Shown: positions 1 to 8,064 of the stretch, one piece after another | Layout of the letters: each line of letters begins with the position of its first letter | How positions within the stretch are numbered: position 1 is the stretch's first letter | Assembly (NCBI RefSeq): GCF_014697075.1 | Contig: NZ_JACJRE010000025.1 | Span: forward strand, 48,518-112,517 | DNA length: 64,000 nucleotides | Source: Tolypothrix sp. FACHB-123 | GTDB taxonomy: Bacteria > Cyanobacteriota > Cyanobacteriia > Cyanobacteriales > Nostocaceae | Direction of reading: 5' to 3' | Translations under genes and position numbers: made by a program | The notes under the pieces: model-generated | The model's database searches: none | What the model saw: only the letters and a program-made list of their open reading frames with translations | What the model was told of the DNA's origin: nothing

Positions 1-471
1 GAACCGTTAGATGCGAATCTATAAAGAGACACGGTAACGGGGATCAACCTCAGATCTCAAGCTAGGGGATTCGCGCCTGAATTGTTGTTTTTCTTTACGG
101 TTTCAGTCATTTGCTCGAGAATAATTGCTCCAGCAGGAAAACAGGGTTACCCATTCTCAGCATTGCCGTGTTCCTGGGTGCTCTGCGTCATATCTCATCA
201 ACGGCTTGTTGGCATTCTACCAAGTTGTCGCTCTCACTACCTGACTAGTCTTGCGGATTGATCTTGCTTTTTCTGGAATTTAACCTGGGGATGAGGTATC
301 TATGATGAGATTGGATCATGAATTGTTTATATGAGATAAAGTTTTTCTATGGTTGTGGTTGTAATTATTAAGTAATTATAGACACCTTAGGAACTGACAT
401 ATCTGACAAACTAGCAGCACAATAATAACTATATTTTGATTTCAAAAACCAAGTATATACGGCAGGAATAT
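1..471. other. Gene-free leader stretch with an unexplained structured segment
   Basis: No convincing protein gene. Bases 1-290 are richer in G+C than the AT-rich 290-471 that leads into the TPR gene. On the minus strand the first part holds a chain of very short frames: 14 codons starting near base 194, then 18 and 17 codons that overlap as ATGA near base 110. Bases 4-9 (CCGTTA) are complementary to 34-39 (TAACGG). This could be a structured RNA, a leader or a decayed repeat; I cannot assign it. Confidence 0.3.
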
Positions 472-1173
472 ATGAGTAATAACTCCTATTTAGCTTTTGG
501 AGATAAGCAAAATAACTTATGCGATTTAGTATCAAATCAAACTAAAAATTTTCGAGATAATTTAGATATAGAAGATAGCGATCTACGCTCTTGTGCCTTG
601 GGATTGGCTCAGAAAGGAGATTATCATCAAGCGATCGCTCTTTTAAGCCAACTGATCCGCCGTCATCCGCAAAATGCTATTGATTATAACAACCGGGGGC
701 TGATTTACTTTCAAAGCGGTGAAACCCAAAAGGCTTTTTGTGACTACAACACAGCACTACAAATTAATCCGGCTTTGGCTAGTGCTTATAACAACCGCGC
801 CAACTACTACGCTGCTTGTGGCAAATTAGCCGCAGCGATCGCTGATTACGATCGGGCGATTGATTTAAATCCTAGCCATGTCCGGGCGCGCATCAATAGA
901 GGCATCACCTGGCGCGAATTAGGGCAATATGAAGAAGCAATTGAGAATTTTGATGTCGCCCTGCTTTTTGGGCAGCTAGAAGGTCATATCTGGGCTGAGA
1001 GAGGCAGAACTTATCATCTTTGGGGCGATTGGAATTGTGCGATCGCTGATTATCGTCGTGCTTTAACTCAACTCCCCGAACGAAAAGATGTTCCTGGTTG
1101 GCGCTTGCGCAGACAACTAGAAAATTGGTTAACTGAACTGCTATCTCCTGAACATCCTGATTCTGTAAGTTAG
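472..1173 (+). CDS. TPR-repeat protein
   Basis: A 233-residue protein built almost wholly of tetratricopeptide repeats. About four to five 34-residue units run from residue 45 to 205, with the usual W/Y-N-R-G, A-x-x-D-Y-x-x-A-L and N-P positions. TPR arrays are protein-protein interaction scaffolds, so the partner cannot be read from sequence. There is no signal peptide or membrane segment, so it is probably cytoplasmic. I chose the ATG at 472 because AGGAA sits just upstream; an in-frame TTG at 436 would add 12 residues without a ribosome site. It stands alone: the next gene is on the other strand. Confidence 0.8.
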   Translation: MSNNSYLAFGDKQNNLCDLVSNQTKNFRDNLDIEDSDLRSCALGLAQKGDYHQAIALLSQLIRRHPQNAIDYNNRGLIYFQSGETQKAFCDYNTALQINPALASAYNNRANYYAACGKLAAAIADYDRAIDLNPSHVRARINRGITWRELGQYEEAIENFDVALLFGQLEGHIWAERGRTYHLWGDWNCAIADYRRALTQLPERKDVPGWRLRRQLENWLTELLSPEHPDSVS

Positions 1174-1292
1174 TCCTGCTTGGGACTGGTAAATCTAAAT
1201 TGTGAGTAGAGTATAGCGACCCTGTATAACTAATTGCGAATAAATTTTAATTAGTGCAGCTTGGCGACAATAACTATAACAGAAATATCATC

Positions 1293-1362
1293 CTGTTGAC
1301 TGTTGACTGTTGACTGTTGACTGTTGACTGTTGACTGTTGACTGTTGACTGTTGACTGTTGA
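1293..1362. repeat. Heptamer tandem repeat, 10 copies of CTGTTGA
   Basis: Ten perfect head-to-tail copies of a 7-bp unit, ending 9 bp before the stop codon of the next minus-strand gene. Heptameric short tandem repeats are characteristic of Nostoc-type genomes. The array lies between the convergent 3' ends of two genes. Confidence 0.95.
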
Positions 1363-1370
1363 CTGATAGT

Positions 1371-1784
1371 TTAAGGTGATGACTGTGATTGAGTAGTAGC
1401 TTCTGTTGCATCTGGATTTATCAATACGATTTGACGCTGGGATGGGTCAACTCGGTAGCTTTGTTGTTGCATGATAGTTTTAGCCTGGGAGGGATCGAAG
1501 TTACGGCTAAATTTTGCTTGTAAAGCATTAACACGTCCTTCCATCTGCTTGATTTCAGTCCGCATTTCTCGCAATTTATCTTGCTGTAACCAGTGATAGG
1601 GCAAAAGTTGCATGAGGGCGGAAACGGCTGCGGCTGATATCGCCAAATTAACTGCTATCTTGGCTGTCGCTTCTATAGCCATGACTTGATGCGATCGCTG
1701 ACGCAGATGACGCTTGGGACGAGGTGCAACCCGGCGTTTCTGTATCGGTTGAACCGGCAGACTTGATGGTTGAATAGCGTTCAT
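1371..1784 (-). CDS. Conserved cyanobacterial small membrane protein, unknown function
   Basis: A 137-residue protein with a basic, proline-rich N-terminus (residues 1-32, several R/K-R motifs), one hydrophobic segment at about 42-65, then a soluble tail with a short predicted helix (about 68-92) and a Q/S/T-rich end. It resembles slr1601-type cyanobacterial hypotheticals, from memory. The layout suggests a single-pass protein with a positively charged side and a short coiled-coil-like stretch. The ATG at 1784 is the only good start. Its 3' end abuts the heptamer array. Confidence 0.65.
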   Translation of the reverse strand: MNAIQPSSLPVQPIQKRRVAPRPKRHLRQRSHQVMAIEATAKIAVNLAISAAAVSALMQLLPYHWLQQDKLREMRTEIKQMEGRVNALQAKFSRNFDPSQAKTIMQQQSYRVDPSQRQIVLINPDATEATTQSQSSP

Positions 1785-2133
1785 GATGGTAAAAAAGACC
1801 TCACAAATTCAAGCAGAACAGCGTAATACCAATTCAAAATTCAAAATTCAAAATTAAGAAAGCCAGACATAACAAGGGTTTGAGACTGTGTATCTGTCGC
1901 ATTCTTCTTTCAAATTGGTGTAAAAAGCCTACTTATTATAATTACGGCTTGATTTAGCTGCCATATTACTTCATTTTTGGAAAATTGCTACAGGTGTATT
2001 CATTGACAAAAAAGAAACCTGGCATACGTAAGTATCCTTAGTCAAACACTTACTCGCCTCAAGCTAAAAGTGTTGATCCAGGTTACTCACTCATGCCAGG
2101 CTTCTTAGCCCAACAACTGTGTCACACTCTGGC
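1785..2133. other. Intergenic region with small repeats
   Basis: No gene. It holds three copies of the heptamer ATTCAAA at 1832-1852, inside a stretch bounded by ATACCAATT (from 1826) and AATTGGTGT (to 1921), and further on an inverted-repeat region (2012-2106) downstream of psaM. Both are listed separately or as findings. Confidence 0.6.
2012..2106. repeat. Nested inverted repeats downstream of psaM
   Basis: The outer arms 2012-2025 (AAGAAACCTGGCAT) and 2093-2106 (its complement with one mismatch) enclose an inner pair, AACACTT at 2045-2051 and AAGTGTT at 2068-2074. A third segment, CCAGGTT at 2078-2084, can compete for the left outer arm. No T-tract follows. It may be a 3' structure for the psaM transcript, a small RNA, or a decayed palindromic element. 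Confidence 0.55.
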
Positions 2134-2262
2134 TTATTTGTAAAGTTCTGTAGCTAAACGCCAAGCCAAAGCGCCTGGAATCAAGGCTACGACCAAAGCG
2201 ATGTACACTTGAGTATCTGAGAGAGATGTCACAGCGAACAAGAGACTGTTGGATATAGGCAT
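2134..2262 (-). CDS. psaM: Photosystem I reaction centre subunit XII (PsaM)
   Basis: A 42-residue protein with a single membrane helix; its C-terminal half (SLSDTQVYIAL, then WRLATELYK) is the hallmark of PsaM. PsaM is a small peripheral subunit of photosystem I in the thylakoid membrane, at the trimer interface side. The start at 2262 is fixed by a strong AGGAGGT ribosome site; an upstream in-frame ATG at 2343 would add 27 basic residues that do not belong to the family. It is divergently oriented from the sugar kinase at 2421. A 3' inverted repeat at 2012-2106 may end or protect the mRNA. Confidence 0.95.
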   Translation of the reverse strand: MPISNSLLFAVTSLSDTQVYIALVVALIPGALAWRLATELYK

Positions 2263-2270
2263 GGTTGGAA

Positions 2271-2277
2271 ACCTCCT
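2271..2277 (-). promoter_or_regulatory. psaM ribosome binding site AGGAGGT
   Basis: A near-perfect anti-Shine-Dalgarno match on the minus strand, 8 bases before the ATG at 2262. It decides the short psaM start over the longer in-frame reading. Confidence 0.85.
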
Positions 2278-2420
2278 AAACTCAATGCATTTTAAATTAG
2301 TTCGTTTACTACTTTTCACTGTTTTGCGAGGTTTGGGGAACATCTTGTTACAAGATGCAACAAAAGCCGCGATCGCTCAGTAGTGATTCGTTATTCTTTT
2401 TAAAGAAAATATATCAATCT

Positions 2421-3698
2421 ATGGATTTTTTTCTCGGGATCGATTTTGGGACATCTGGCGCTAGGGCGATTGTCATTGACGCTGCGGCTAGTATCCAGGC
2501 AGAAATGCGGTTTCCTTGGGAAAATTCCCCTGATTGGCTAGATGTATGGAAAAGGGCCTTATGGGGGCTTTTAGAGGCGATTCCCGAACCACTGCGGCGA
2601 AAAATTAAAGCGATCGCGATTAATGGGACTTCTTCCACTGTTTTGCTAACAGACGCGACGGGTAAGCCTGTGGACGCGCCCTTACTTTATAACGATCCAC
2701 GGGGAGCGGTGATGTTAGAACAGTTGAAAAGCTTCGCACCGGAAAATCATACAGTAGTTAGTGCTACTTCCAGCCTCGCCAAACTTCTGTGGATGTCACA
2801 GTTACCAACATTCAGCCAAGCCAGATATTTCCTGCATCAAGCGGATTGGCTAGCATTTCTACTGCATGGACGCTTAGGTATTAGCGATTACCACAACGCC
2901 TTAAAACTGGGTTACGACGTAGAAGAGTTGAAATACCCAAAATGGCTGGAAAATTTGCAAATCCCGATTCAGCTACCGGAAGTTTTACCGCCTGGGACAC
3001 CTATTGCTGAATTACAGCCAGAAATTGCCGCTAAATTTGGTTTACGCCAAGATTGTTTAGTTTGCGCGGGAACAACAGATAGTATTGCGGCTTTTCTCGC
3101 CAGTGGTGCAAAATCGCCGGGGGAAGCGGTAACTTCCTTGGGTTCGACATTGGTATTAAAACTCTTGAGTCGCACTCGTGTTGAAGATGCGCGATATGGA
3201 ATTTACAGCCATCGTCTAGGCGATTTGTGGCTAACTGGCGGCGCTTCTAATACTGGCGGTGCAGTTCTGCGGGAATTTTTTACGAATGCTGAGTTAGAAA
3301 GCTTGAGCCAGGAAATTGATGCTACCACAGCCAGCGAGTTAGATTATTATCCCTTATTGAAACCAGGCGATCGCTTTCCAATTAACGATCCCCATTTACC
3401 CCCACGTTTAGAACCACGCCCAGATAATCCCAGAGAATTTTTACATGGGTTATTAGAAAGTATTGCCCGCATCGAAACAAGAGGGTATGAATTGTTACAG
3501 CAAATGGGTGCAGATAAGTTACAGCGCGTTTATACGGCTGGTGGTGGTGCAGCAAATAATACTTGGACTGCGATTCGCCAAAGGTATTTGCAAGCCCCTG
3601 TAGTTTCATCAGCACAGACAGAAGCAGCCTATGGAACAGCGCTTTTGGCGATGGGGAAAGTGAATAAACAAAAGGGACAAGGGGGAGAAGGAAGATAG
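2421..3698 (+). CDS. FGGY-family kinase, probable D-ribulose kinase
   Basis: A 425-residue sugar kinase of the FGGY/actin-like ATPase fold. The N-terminal phosphate-1 motif is GIDFGTSGARAI. The central motif CAGTTDSIAAFLASGA and the phosphate-2 motif GEAVTSLGST are followed by a C-terminal adenosine motif, YTAGGGAANNTW. The sequence closely resembles the Synechococcus sugar kinase and Arabidopsis XK-1 proteins, which phosphorylate D-ribulose, so it probably yields ribulose 5-phosphate in the cytosol. I place the start at the ATG at 2421, directly before the conserved GIDFGT; an upstream ATG at 2355 would add 22 unconserved residues. The tail after residue 415 is K/G-rich and unconserved. It diverges from psaM. 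Confidence 0.85.
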   Translation: MDFFLGIDFGTSGARAIVIDAAASIQAEMRFPWENSPDWLDVWKRALWGLLEAIPEPLRRKIKAIAINGTSSTVLLTDATGKPVDAPLLYNDPRGAVMLEQLKSFAPENHTVVSATSSLAKLLWMSQLPTFSQARYFLHQADWLAFLLHGRLGISDYHNALKLGYDVEELKYPKWLENLQIPIQLPEVLPPGTPIAELQPEIAAKFGLRQDCLVCAGTTDSIAAFLASGAKSPGEAVTSLGSTLVLKLLSRTRVEDARYGIYSHRLGDLWLTGGASNTGGAVLREFFTNAELESLSQEIDATTASELDYYPLLKPGDRFPINDPHLPPRLEPRPDNPREFLHGLLESIARIETRGYELLQQMGADKLQRVYTAGGGAANNTWTAIRQRYLQAPVVSSAQTEAAYGTALLAMGKVNKQKGQGGEGR

Positions 3699-4005
3699 AT
3701 GATTGTAACTTTACGCACATTTTAAAAATTCTTGGCGTTCTTGGCGTTCTTGGCGGTTCAATAAATTAAAGGTTTTTGGTAATTTGTGCGTATTCTCTCT
3801 TTTTTTTCGTAACTCCAGCTTGATTTTTAACTTTCCATCCCTTATGACTTTGGTTTTTAATCAAAAACTAGCTCCCAAATTCCCTATCATTTGTTTTGTG
3901 ACAGTTTCAGGTGCGGAATGTAGGTTTTATTATTAAACCGCAGAGGACGCAGAGAGCGCAGAGGAAAAAACAGAATTGATTGCTCTCATTGAGACGACGA
4001 ATAAA
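3699..4005. other. Intergenic region with dispersed repeats
   Basis: No gene. Bases 3731-3761 repeat TTCTTGGCG units and end in GGCGGTTCA. This is another copy of the element that flanks the GxxExxY gene at 9341-9376 and 9763-9798. Bases about 3936-3972 are a related CGCAGAGG-type repeat. Confidence 0.6.
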
Positions 4006-5048
4006 TTACTCGCCTTGATGAATTTGTTGATAAACCAAATCTCGAAGATTATTTGCTGTTTGGTTAGTAATAGATGCATAAAGACTCCTGAGAGTCATTC
4101 GCAGCAGAAAATTTTTTTGATGAGGTTGGATACCTAAACGTTGTCTTGCTGTTTGTGGAAGTTGCTGGTAAGAAGTTTCGCTGAATATTTCCACCGATTC
4201 TAATATTTCTGCTTCATTTCCTAACACTTGTAGTATCTGTTCACAAATATCTTCTAAATCAGTATCTATCCCGGTGACAATAGACATATCTCGGCTGATA
4301 CTTGGTTTATTAGATACCTGATTATAGGTTTCCAGGTTCGTCATCTGGGCAGCTATTTGGAGATGGTTGCTTCGTAGCAAGCGAATGTCATCTATCCCCT
4401 TTACTAACATTACTAAACGATCTAATCCCCAACCAGATGCTAAACCTGTATAGCCTCTTTTGAGTAAATTCGGATGAATTTCTCCGCATTCTCCTATTTC
4501 AATCCAATTACCATTAACTAACACTTCAATTTCTAAGCCATTGCAAGTATATGGGTGAGATGTTTCGTTTAAGCGATAGGAAACACCGGGAATAATGGCG
4601 TTGATAATAACAGCAATTAACTGAATTAAAGCTGCTCTACCTAATTTTTGCTGTTGGCTAATTAACCATACATCCATTTGATGGGGTTCGCCAACATGAC
4701 GTTTATATACCACATCTCGACGGTAACAAATACCGGGATGGAGAATGAGTTGTTCCCCCTGTAAGTGAGGAAGCAACTCTGGCATAATGACAGTGGTGTG
4801 AGTTCTTAGTAGCCTACCGTCGCTGAGGTAACGGGTGTATTTAGGGGAACGCGATAAACTTTCTTGAGGAATATACAGCTTATCGTAGTTATTGGCGATC
4901 GTAGTGATGGGAGAGGAACGCCAAATTATTGGTTCGGGATAACCGGATGCTTGCAGAACTTCGGCTATTTGGTAGACAATAAGATTAAGGGCGTGAATTC
5001 CATTAGCCGGGTTCGTTAAGTCCGGCTTAAGAAGTCCAGGTGGTTCAT
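4006..5048 (-). pseudogene. Phenylalanyl-tRNA-synthetase-alpha-like protein, frameshifted near its start
   Basis: The intact frame reads about 339 codons from 5022 down to 4006 and has class II aminoacyl-tRNA synthetase features: a motif-2-like LLRTHTT, a motif-3-like GLASGWGLDRLVML, and a C-terminal domain resembling the FDX-ACB anticodon module of organelle-type PheRS. No start codon lies in frame upstream. In another frame an ATG at 5048, with GAGAGG just upstream, encodes MNHLDFLSR and then hits a stop. One extra base near 5022-5025 (CGG to CGGG) would join this to DLTNPANGIHA, matching how I recall the family's N-terminus. So the gene is either broken or the read has a one-base error. 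A shorter product from the ATG at 4785 would lack motif 2. It is a paralogue rather than the housekeeping pheS. Confidence 0.7.
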
Positions 5049-5118
5049 TTTTTGCCTCTCGTGAATTTATTTGTAATACAAGTGTAACACAAAATCTGAT
5101 TCAGGAAATTACTAGCTA

Positions 5119-6783
5119 TCATTTCTGCAATTGTTGCTGAATGGGAATCTGAATGACAAACTCTGTTCCTTCTCCCAAGGTAGAAAAACAAGTGAGCTTA
5201 CCACGATGTTTTTCGGTAATAATTTGATAACTAATAGACATACCCATACCTGTACCTTTTCCTACAGGTTTGGTTGTAAAGAAAGGATCGAAGATGCGTT
5301 GCTGAATATTTTCGGGAATACCAACGCCGTTATCCGCGATCGCAATTTCTACCGATTGGCTATCAATAACTGATGTGCGAATGGTAATCTGGCTGGGTTT
5401 GGCTTTAATCTCTGCAACTGTGCGCTGACTATTTTGTTCTTCCATTGCATCGATGGCGTTGGATAAAATATTCATAAAAACTTGATTGAGTTGTCCAGGA
5501 TAGCACTCAACTTCGGGTAAGTTACCATAATCCTTAATTACTTCTATTGCTGGATAAGGCGATCGCGCTTTCAGGCGATGTTGTAAAATTAGCAGCGTGC
5601 TATCGATTCCTTGATGAATATCCACTGTTTTAAAATCGGCTTCATCCATGCGTGAGAAGTTACGCAGCGATAACACAATCTCACGAATGCGATCGGTTCC
5701 TATCTTCATGGAATTTAGGATCTTCACCAAATCTTGCTGCAAAAAATCCAAATCCATTTCTTCCGCTTCGGCTTGGATTTCTGCTGGAGCCTTGGGATAA
5801 AACTTCTGGTAAAGTCGGATAAAAGCTAAAAGACTGTTTGCATAATCTTGTAGATAAGTCAAGTTACCGTGAATAAAATTAACTGGGTTATTAATTTCGT
5901 GAGCTACACCAGCTACCAGTTCTCCCAAACTGGACATTTTTTCACTTTGCACCAATTGTAACTGAGCTTTTTGCAGGTTATCTAAAGTCAGTTGCAACTG
6001 TTGGGTTTGCTCCCGCAAAAGAGTTTCAGCTTCCTGTAGTTCTGTGATAGAATTTTCCTTTTCTTGTGCATCAGATTTCATCTTTTGTGCTAGCTGATGT
6101 CCATAAAACGTCACGCTAGCAACCATCAGTAGCATTGCAGACGCGATCGCAAACTCATAATATCGAAATACATTAGCTGCTACCTTTTCTTGCTGCAAAA
6201 GGTGCTGCTGAATCTGGCTGACATTACGGCGAAAAATCGCCAGTGCTTTATTGACTTTATGATATTGACGATCCATCGTCGCCATGCGTTTCCCAGCCAT
6301 TTCCGGCTGATTCTGGCGAAAGTAGGAAAAGATGAGTTTGGCTTCAGCTATCATTTCCGTGGTTGCTGCTTGTACTGAATCCAAGTCTTTGAGCAACTTT
6401 TCTACCTGTGCTGGATCTACTTGAGTTTGTAACTCTTGTTTAATGCTGTTAAATTTCTGCTCAAAGTTATCTTGAGCAATTGCTAATTTCTTTGATTCCA
6501 TCTCCACATCTTGAGAATCAAAAACATCATTCCCTGGAGCATTAACATCTGCTAAAAGTTGACCTAATTCAGAATATCTTTCCAATCGCACAGCCCACTC
6601 ATGATTTACCACAATGGATTGAGTATAGATGTCCATAATTCTGTGGTTAAGGTATAGGCTGCTGGATACAGTTAGGAGGTCAAAAGCTGCGAGAGCATAG
6701 TAAATATATTGCCACTTAGCTATTGAGAACCACTGCACAAAAGTGGGAAACTTTTTTTTCAGAAAAATTACTGATGTTGGCAT
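5119..6783 (-). CDS. Membrane-bound sensor histidine kinase
   Basis: A 554-residue kinase. Two membrane helices (about 25-45 and 206-228) bracket a 160-residue helical periplasmic region without a recognisable ligand domain. A coiled coil (about 235-285) leads to a HisKA domain with the phospho-accepting His near residue 294 (AHEINNP), then a HATPase_c domain with its N box (NAIDAMEE), G1 box (DNGVGIPE) and G2 box (GKGTGMGMS). It should autophosphorylate and pass phosphate to a response regulator, but none is adjacent, so it is an orphan kinase. The cyanobacterial AHEINNPVNFI type often works in phosphorelays. It starts at the ATG at 6783. Confidence 0.85.
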   Translation of the reverse strand: MPTSVIFLKKKFPTFVQWFSIAKWQYIYYALAAFDLLTVSSSLYLNHRIMDIYTQSIVVNHEWAVRLERYSELGQLLADVNAPGNDVFDSQDVEMESKKLAIAQDNFEQKFNSIKQELQTQVDPAQVEKLLKDLDSVQAATTEMIAEAKLIFSYFRQNQPEMAGKRMATMDRQYHKVNKALAIFRRNVSQIQQHLLQQEKVAANVFRYYEFAIASAMLLMVASVTFYGHQLAQKMKSDAQEKENSITELQEAETLLREQTQQLQLTLDNLQKAQLQLVQSEKMSSLGELVAGVAHEINNPVNFIHGNLTYLQDYANSLLAFIRLYQKFYPKAPAEIQAEAEEMDLDFLQQDLVKILNSMKIGTDRIREIVLSLRNFSRMDEADFKTVDIHQGIDSTLLILQHRLKARSPYPAIEVIKDYGNLPEVECYPGQLNQVFMNILSNAIDAMEEQNSQRTVAEIKAKPSQITIRTSVIDSQSVEIAIADNGVGIPENIQQRIFDPFFTTKPVGKGTGMGMSISYQIITEKHRGKLTCFSTLGEGTEFVIQIPIQQQLQK

Positions 6784-7005
6784 GGGGATTCAATATCTAG
6801 ACAGTCAAGATTAGTTATAAGTAATCCCAAAGAATTATTCACACGTAATTTTCTAGTCTAAATAAGAGTTGCAAGCCTTAATTTTTTGTATAAAGTGTGT
6901 GATAAATTCTGTCGAAATACTTATAATTAATTCTTCCCCAAATATCTCTGAGACGAACATAGATGCTCTCTGTGTTCTCTGCGCCTCTGCGGTTATTAAA
7001 AATGC

Positions 7006-7968
7006 TTATTTAATTAACTTCTGTAACGCCAATAAACCCGCGCCATAAGCAGGTTCATACTTGGGAAATATCACTTTTACTTCGGGAAAATTCTGATTGA
7101 GAGAAGCTGTAAACCTCTGATGCATTTTCGCTTTACCAGTCCACACACTTCCCGTAGTCACTACTTCTAAAATATGGCGATCGCTAAAAAGTTTATCAAT
7201 AACTGTGGAAGTGGCGACAACTAAATATTGTACGGCATCATCAATGATTTGATTGGCGACGCGATCGCCTAAAGCAGCGGCTAAATCAACAATTTCTGCT
7301 AAAGCGGCGATTTCCGTCACACCCCAACCCCGACGATAGATCAACTCTACTAAATTTTCTAAATTGGATAATTCGAGATAAACTTTAAAAATATCTATCA
7401 AACTAGTAGGCATTCCACTACCATCGTAAGCTTTTAATGCAGCTTGCACGCCCGCGATCGCAATTCGATAAGCGCTACCTTCATCACCTAAAATATATCC
7501 CCAACCACCAACGCGCTTAGTTATTCCCTGATGATTGCGTCCAAAAATTATCGAACCGGTACCTGCGGCGGTGACAATTCCCACGCTATTACCAGTACCG
7601 CCAACTAACGCAATTAAAGCATCGTGACAAATCAAAATATTAGTTGCTGGTAATGCCCAGTTTATTGGCAATAATTGACTATTTTGTAATTCTTTAACTA
7701 AACTTTTGATAACTTCAATATCTTCTTTACGTCCTACACCAGCTAAACCTAAACAAATTGCACTAATTGTTATCGGTTTGGGAATATTTACGGCTTTATC
7801 TGTTGCCGCCATGATAGCAAATTCAATTGATTGTTTAGCTGTAGCAATACCGATACTTTGATAATTAGATGCGCCAGCTTCACCACGACTAATAACTTGG
7901 CGATTTTCATCCATCAAAACACAAACGGTTTTGCTACCGCCGCCATCAATTCCTAAAACGTAACTCAT
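7006..7968 (-). CDS. BadF/BadG-type ATPase, probable N-acetylglucosamine kinase
   Basis: About 320 residues of the ASKHA (sugar kinase/Hsp70) fold. The phosphate-1 motif is GIDGGGSKT, the phosphate-2 region TAAGTGSIIFG precedes GGWGYILGDEGSA, and the adenosine motif is TTGSVW. The GWG-x-x-LGDEGS signature is that of the N-acetylglucosamine kinase/MurK-like branch of the BadF family, so the likely reaction is ATP-dependent phosphorylation of an amino sugar. I used the ATG at 7968; a TTG 12 bases upstream is possible. It lies 96 bp downstream of an AmpG-like transporter on the same strand, which supports a role in cell-wall sugar salvage. Confidence 0.75.
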   Translation of the reverse strand: MSYVLGIDGGGSKTVCVLMDENRQVISRGEAGASNYQSIGIATAKQSIEFAIMAATDKAVNIPKPITISAICLGLAGVGRKEDIEVIKSLVKELQNSQLLPINWALPATNILICHDALIALVGGTGNSVGIVTAAGTGSIIFGRNHQGITKRVGGWGYILGDEGSAYRIAIAGVQAALKAYDGSGMPTSLIDIFKVYLELSNLENLVELIYRRGWGVTEIAALAEIVDLAAALGDRVANQIIDDAVQYLVVATSTVIDKLFSDRHILEVVTTGSVWTGKAKMHQRFTASLNQNFPEVKVIFPKYEPAYGAGLLALQKLIK

Positions 7969-8064
7969 GGATAAATTCAAAACTCGCTATTTTATTGATT
8001 GCAGAAAAACAGAGGGCAGAAGTTATCAAGATATATTTTTTGTTATCTGTCTTGCTTTTTTCTT

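Noticed and set aside
3382-3720. 112-codon minus-strand frame opposite the 3' end of the FGGY kinase
   Set aside because: It is entirely antisense to a well-conserved kinase, has no family features and no ribosome site.
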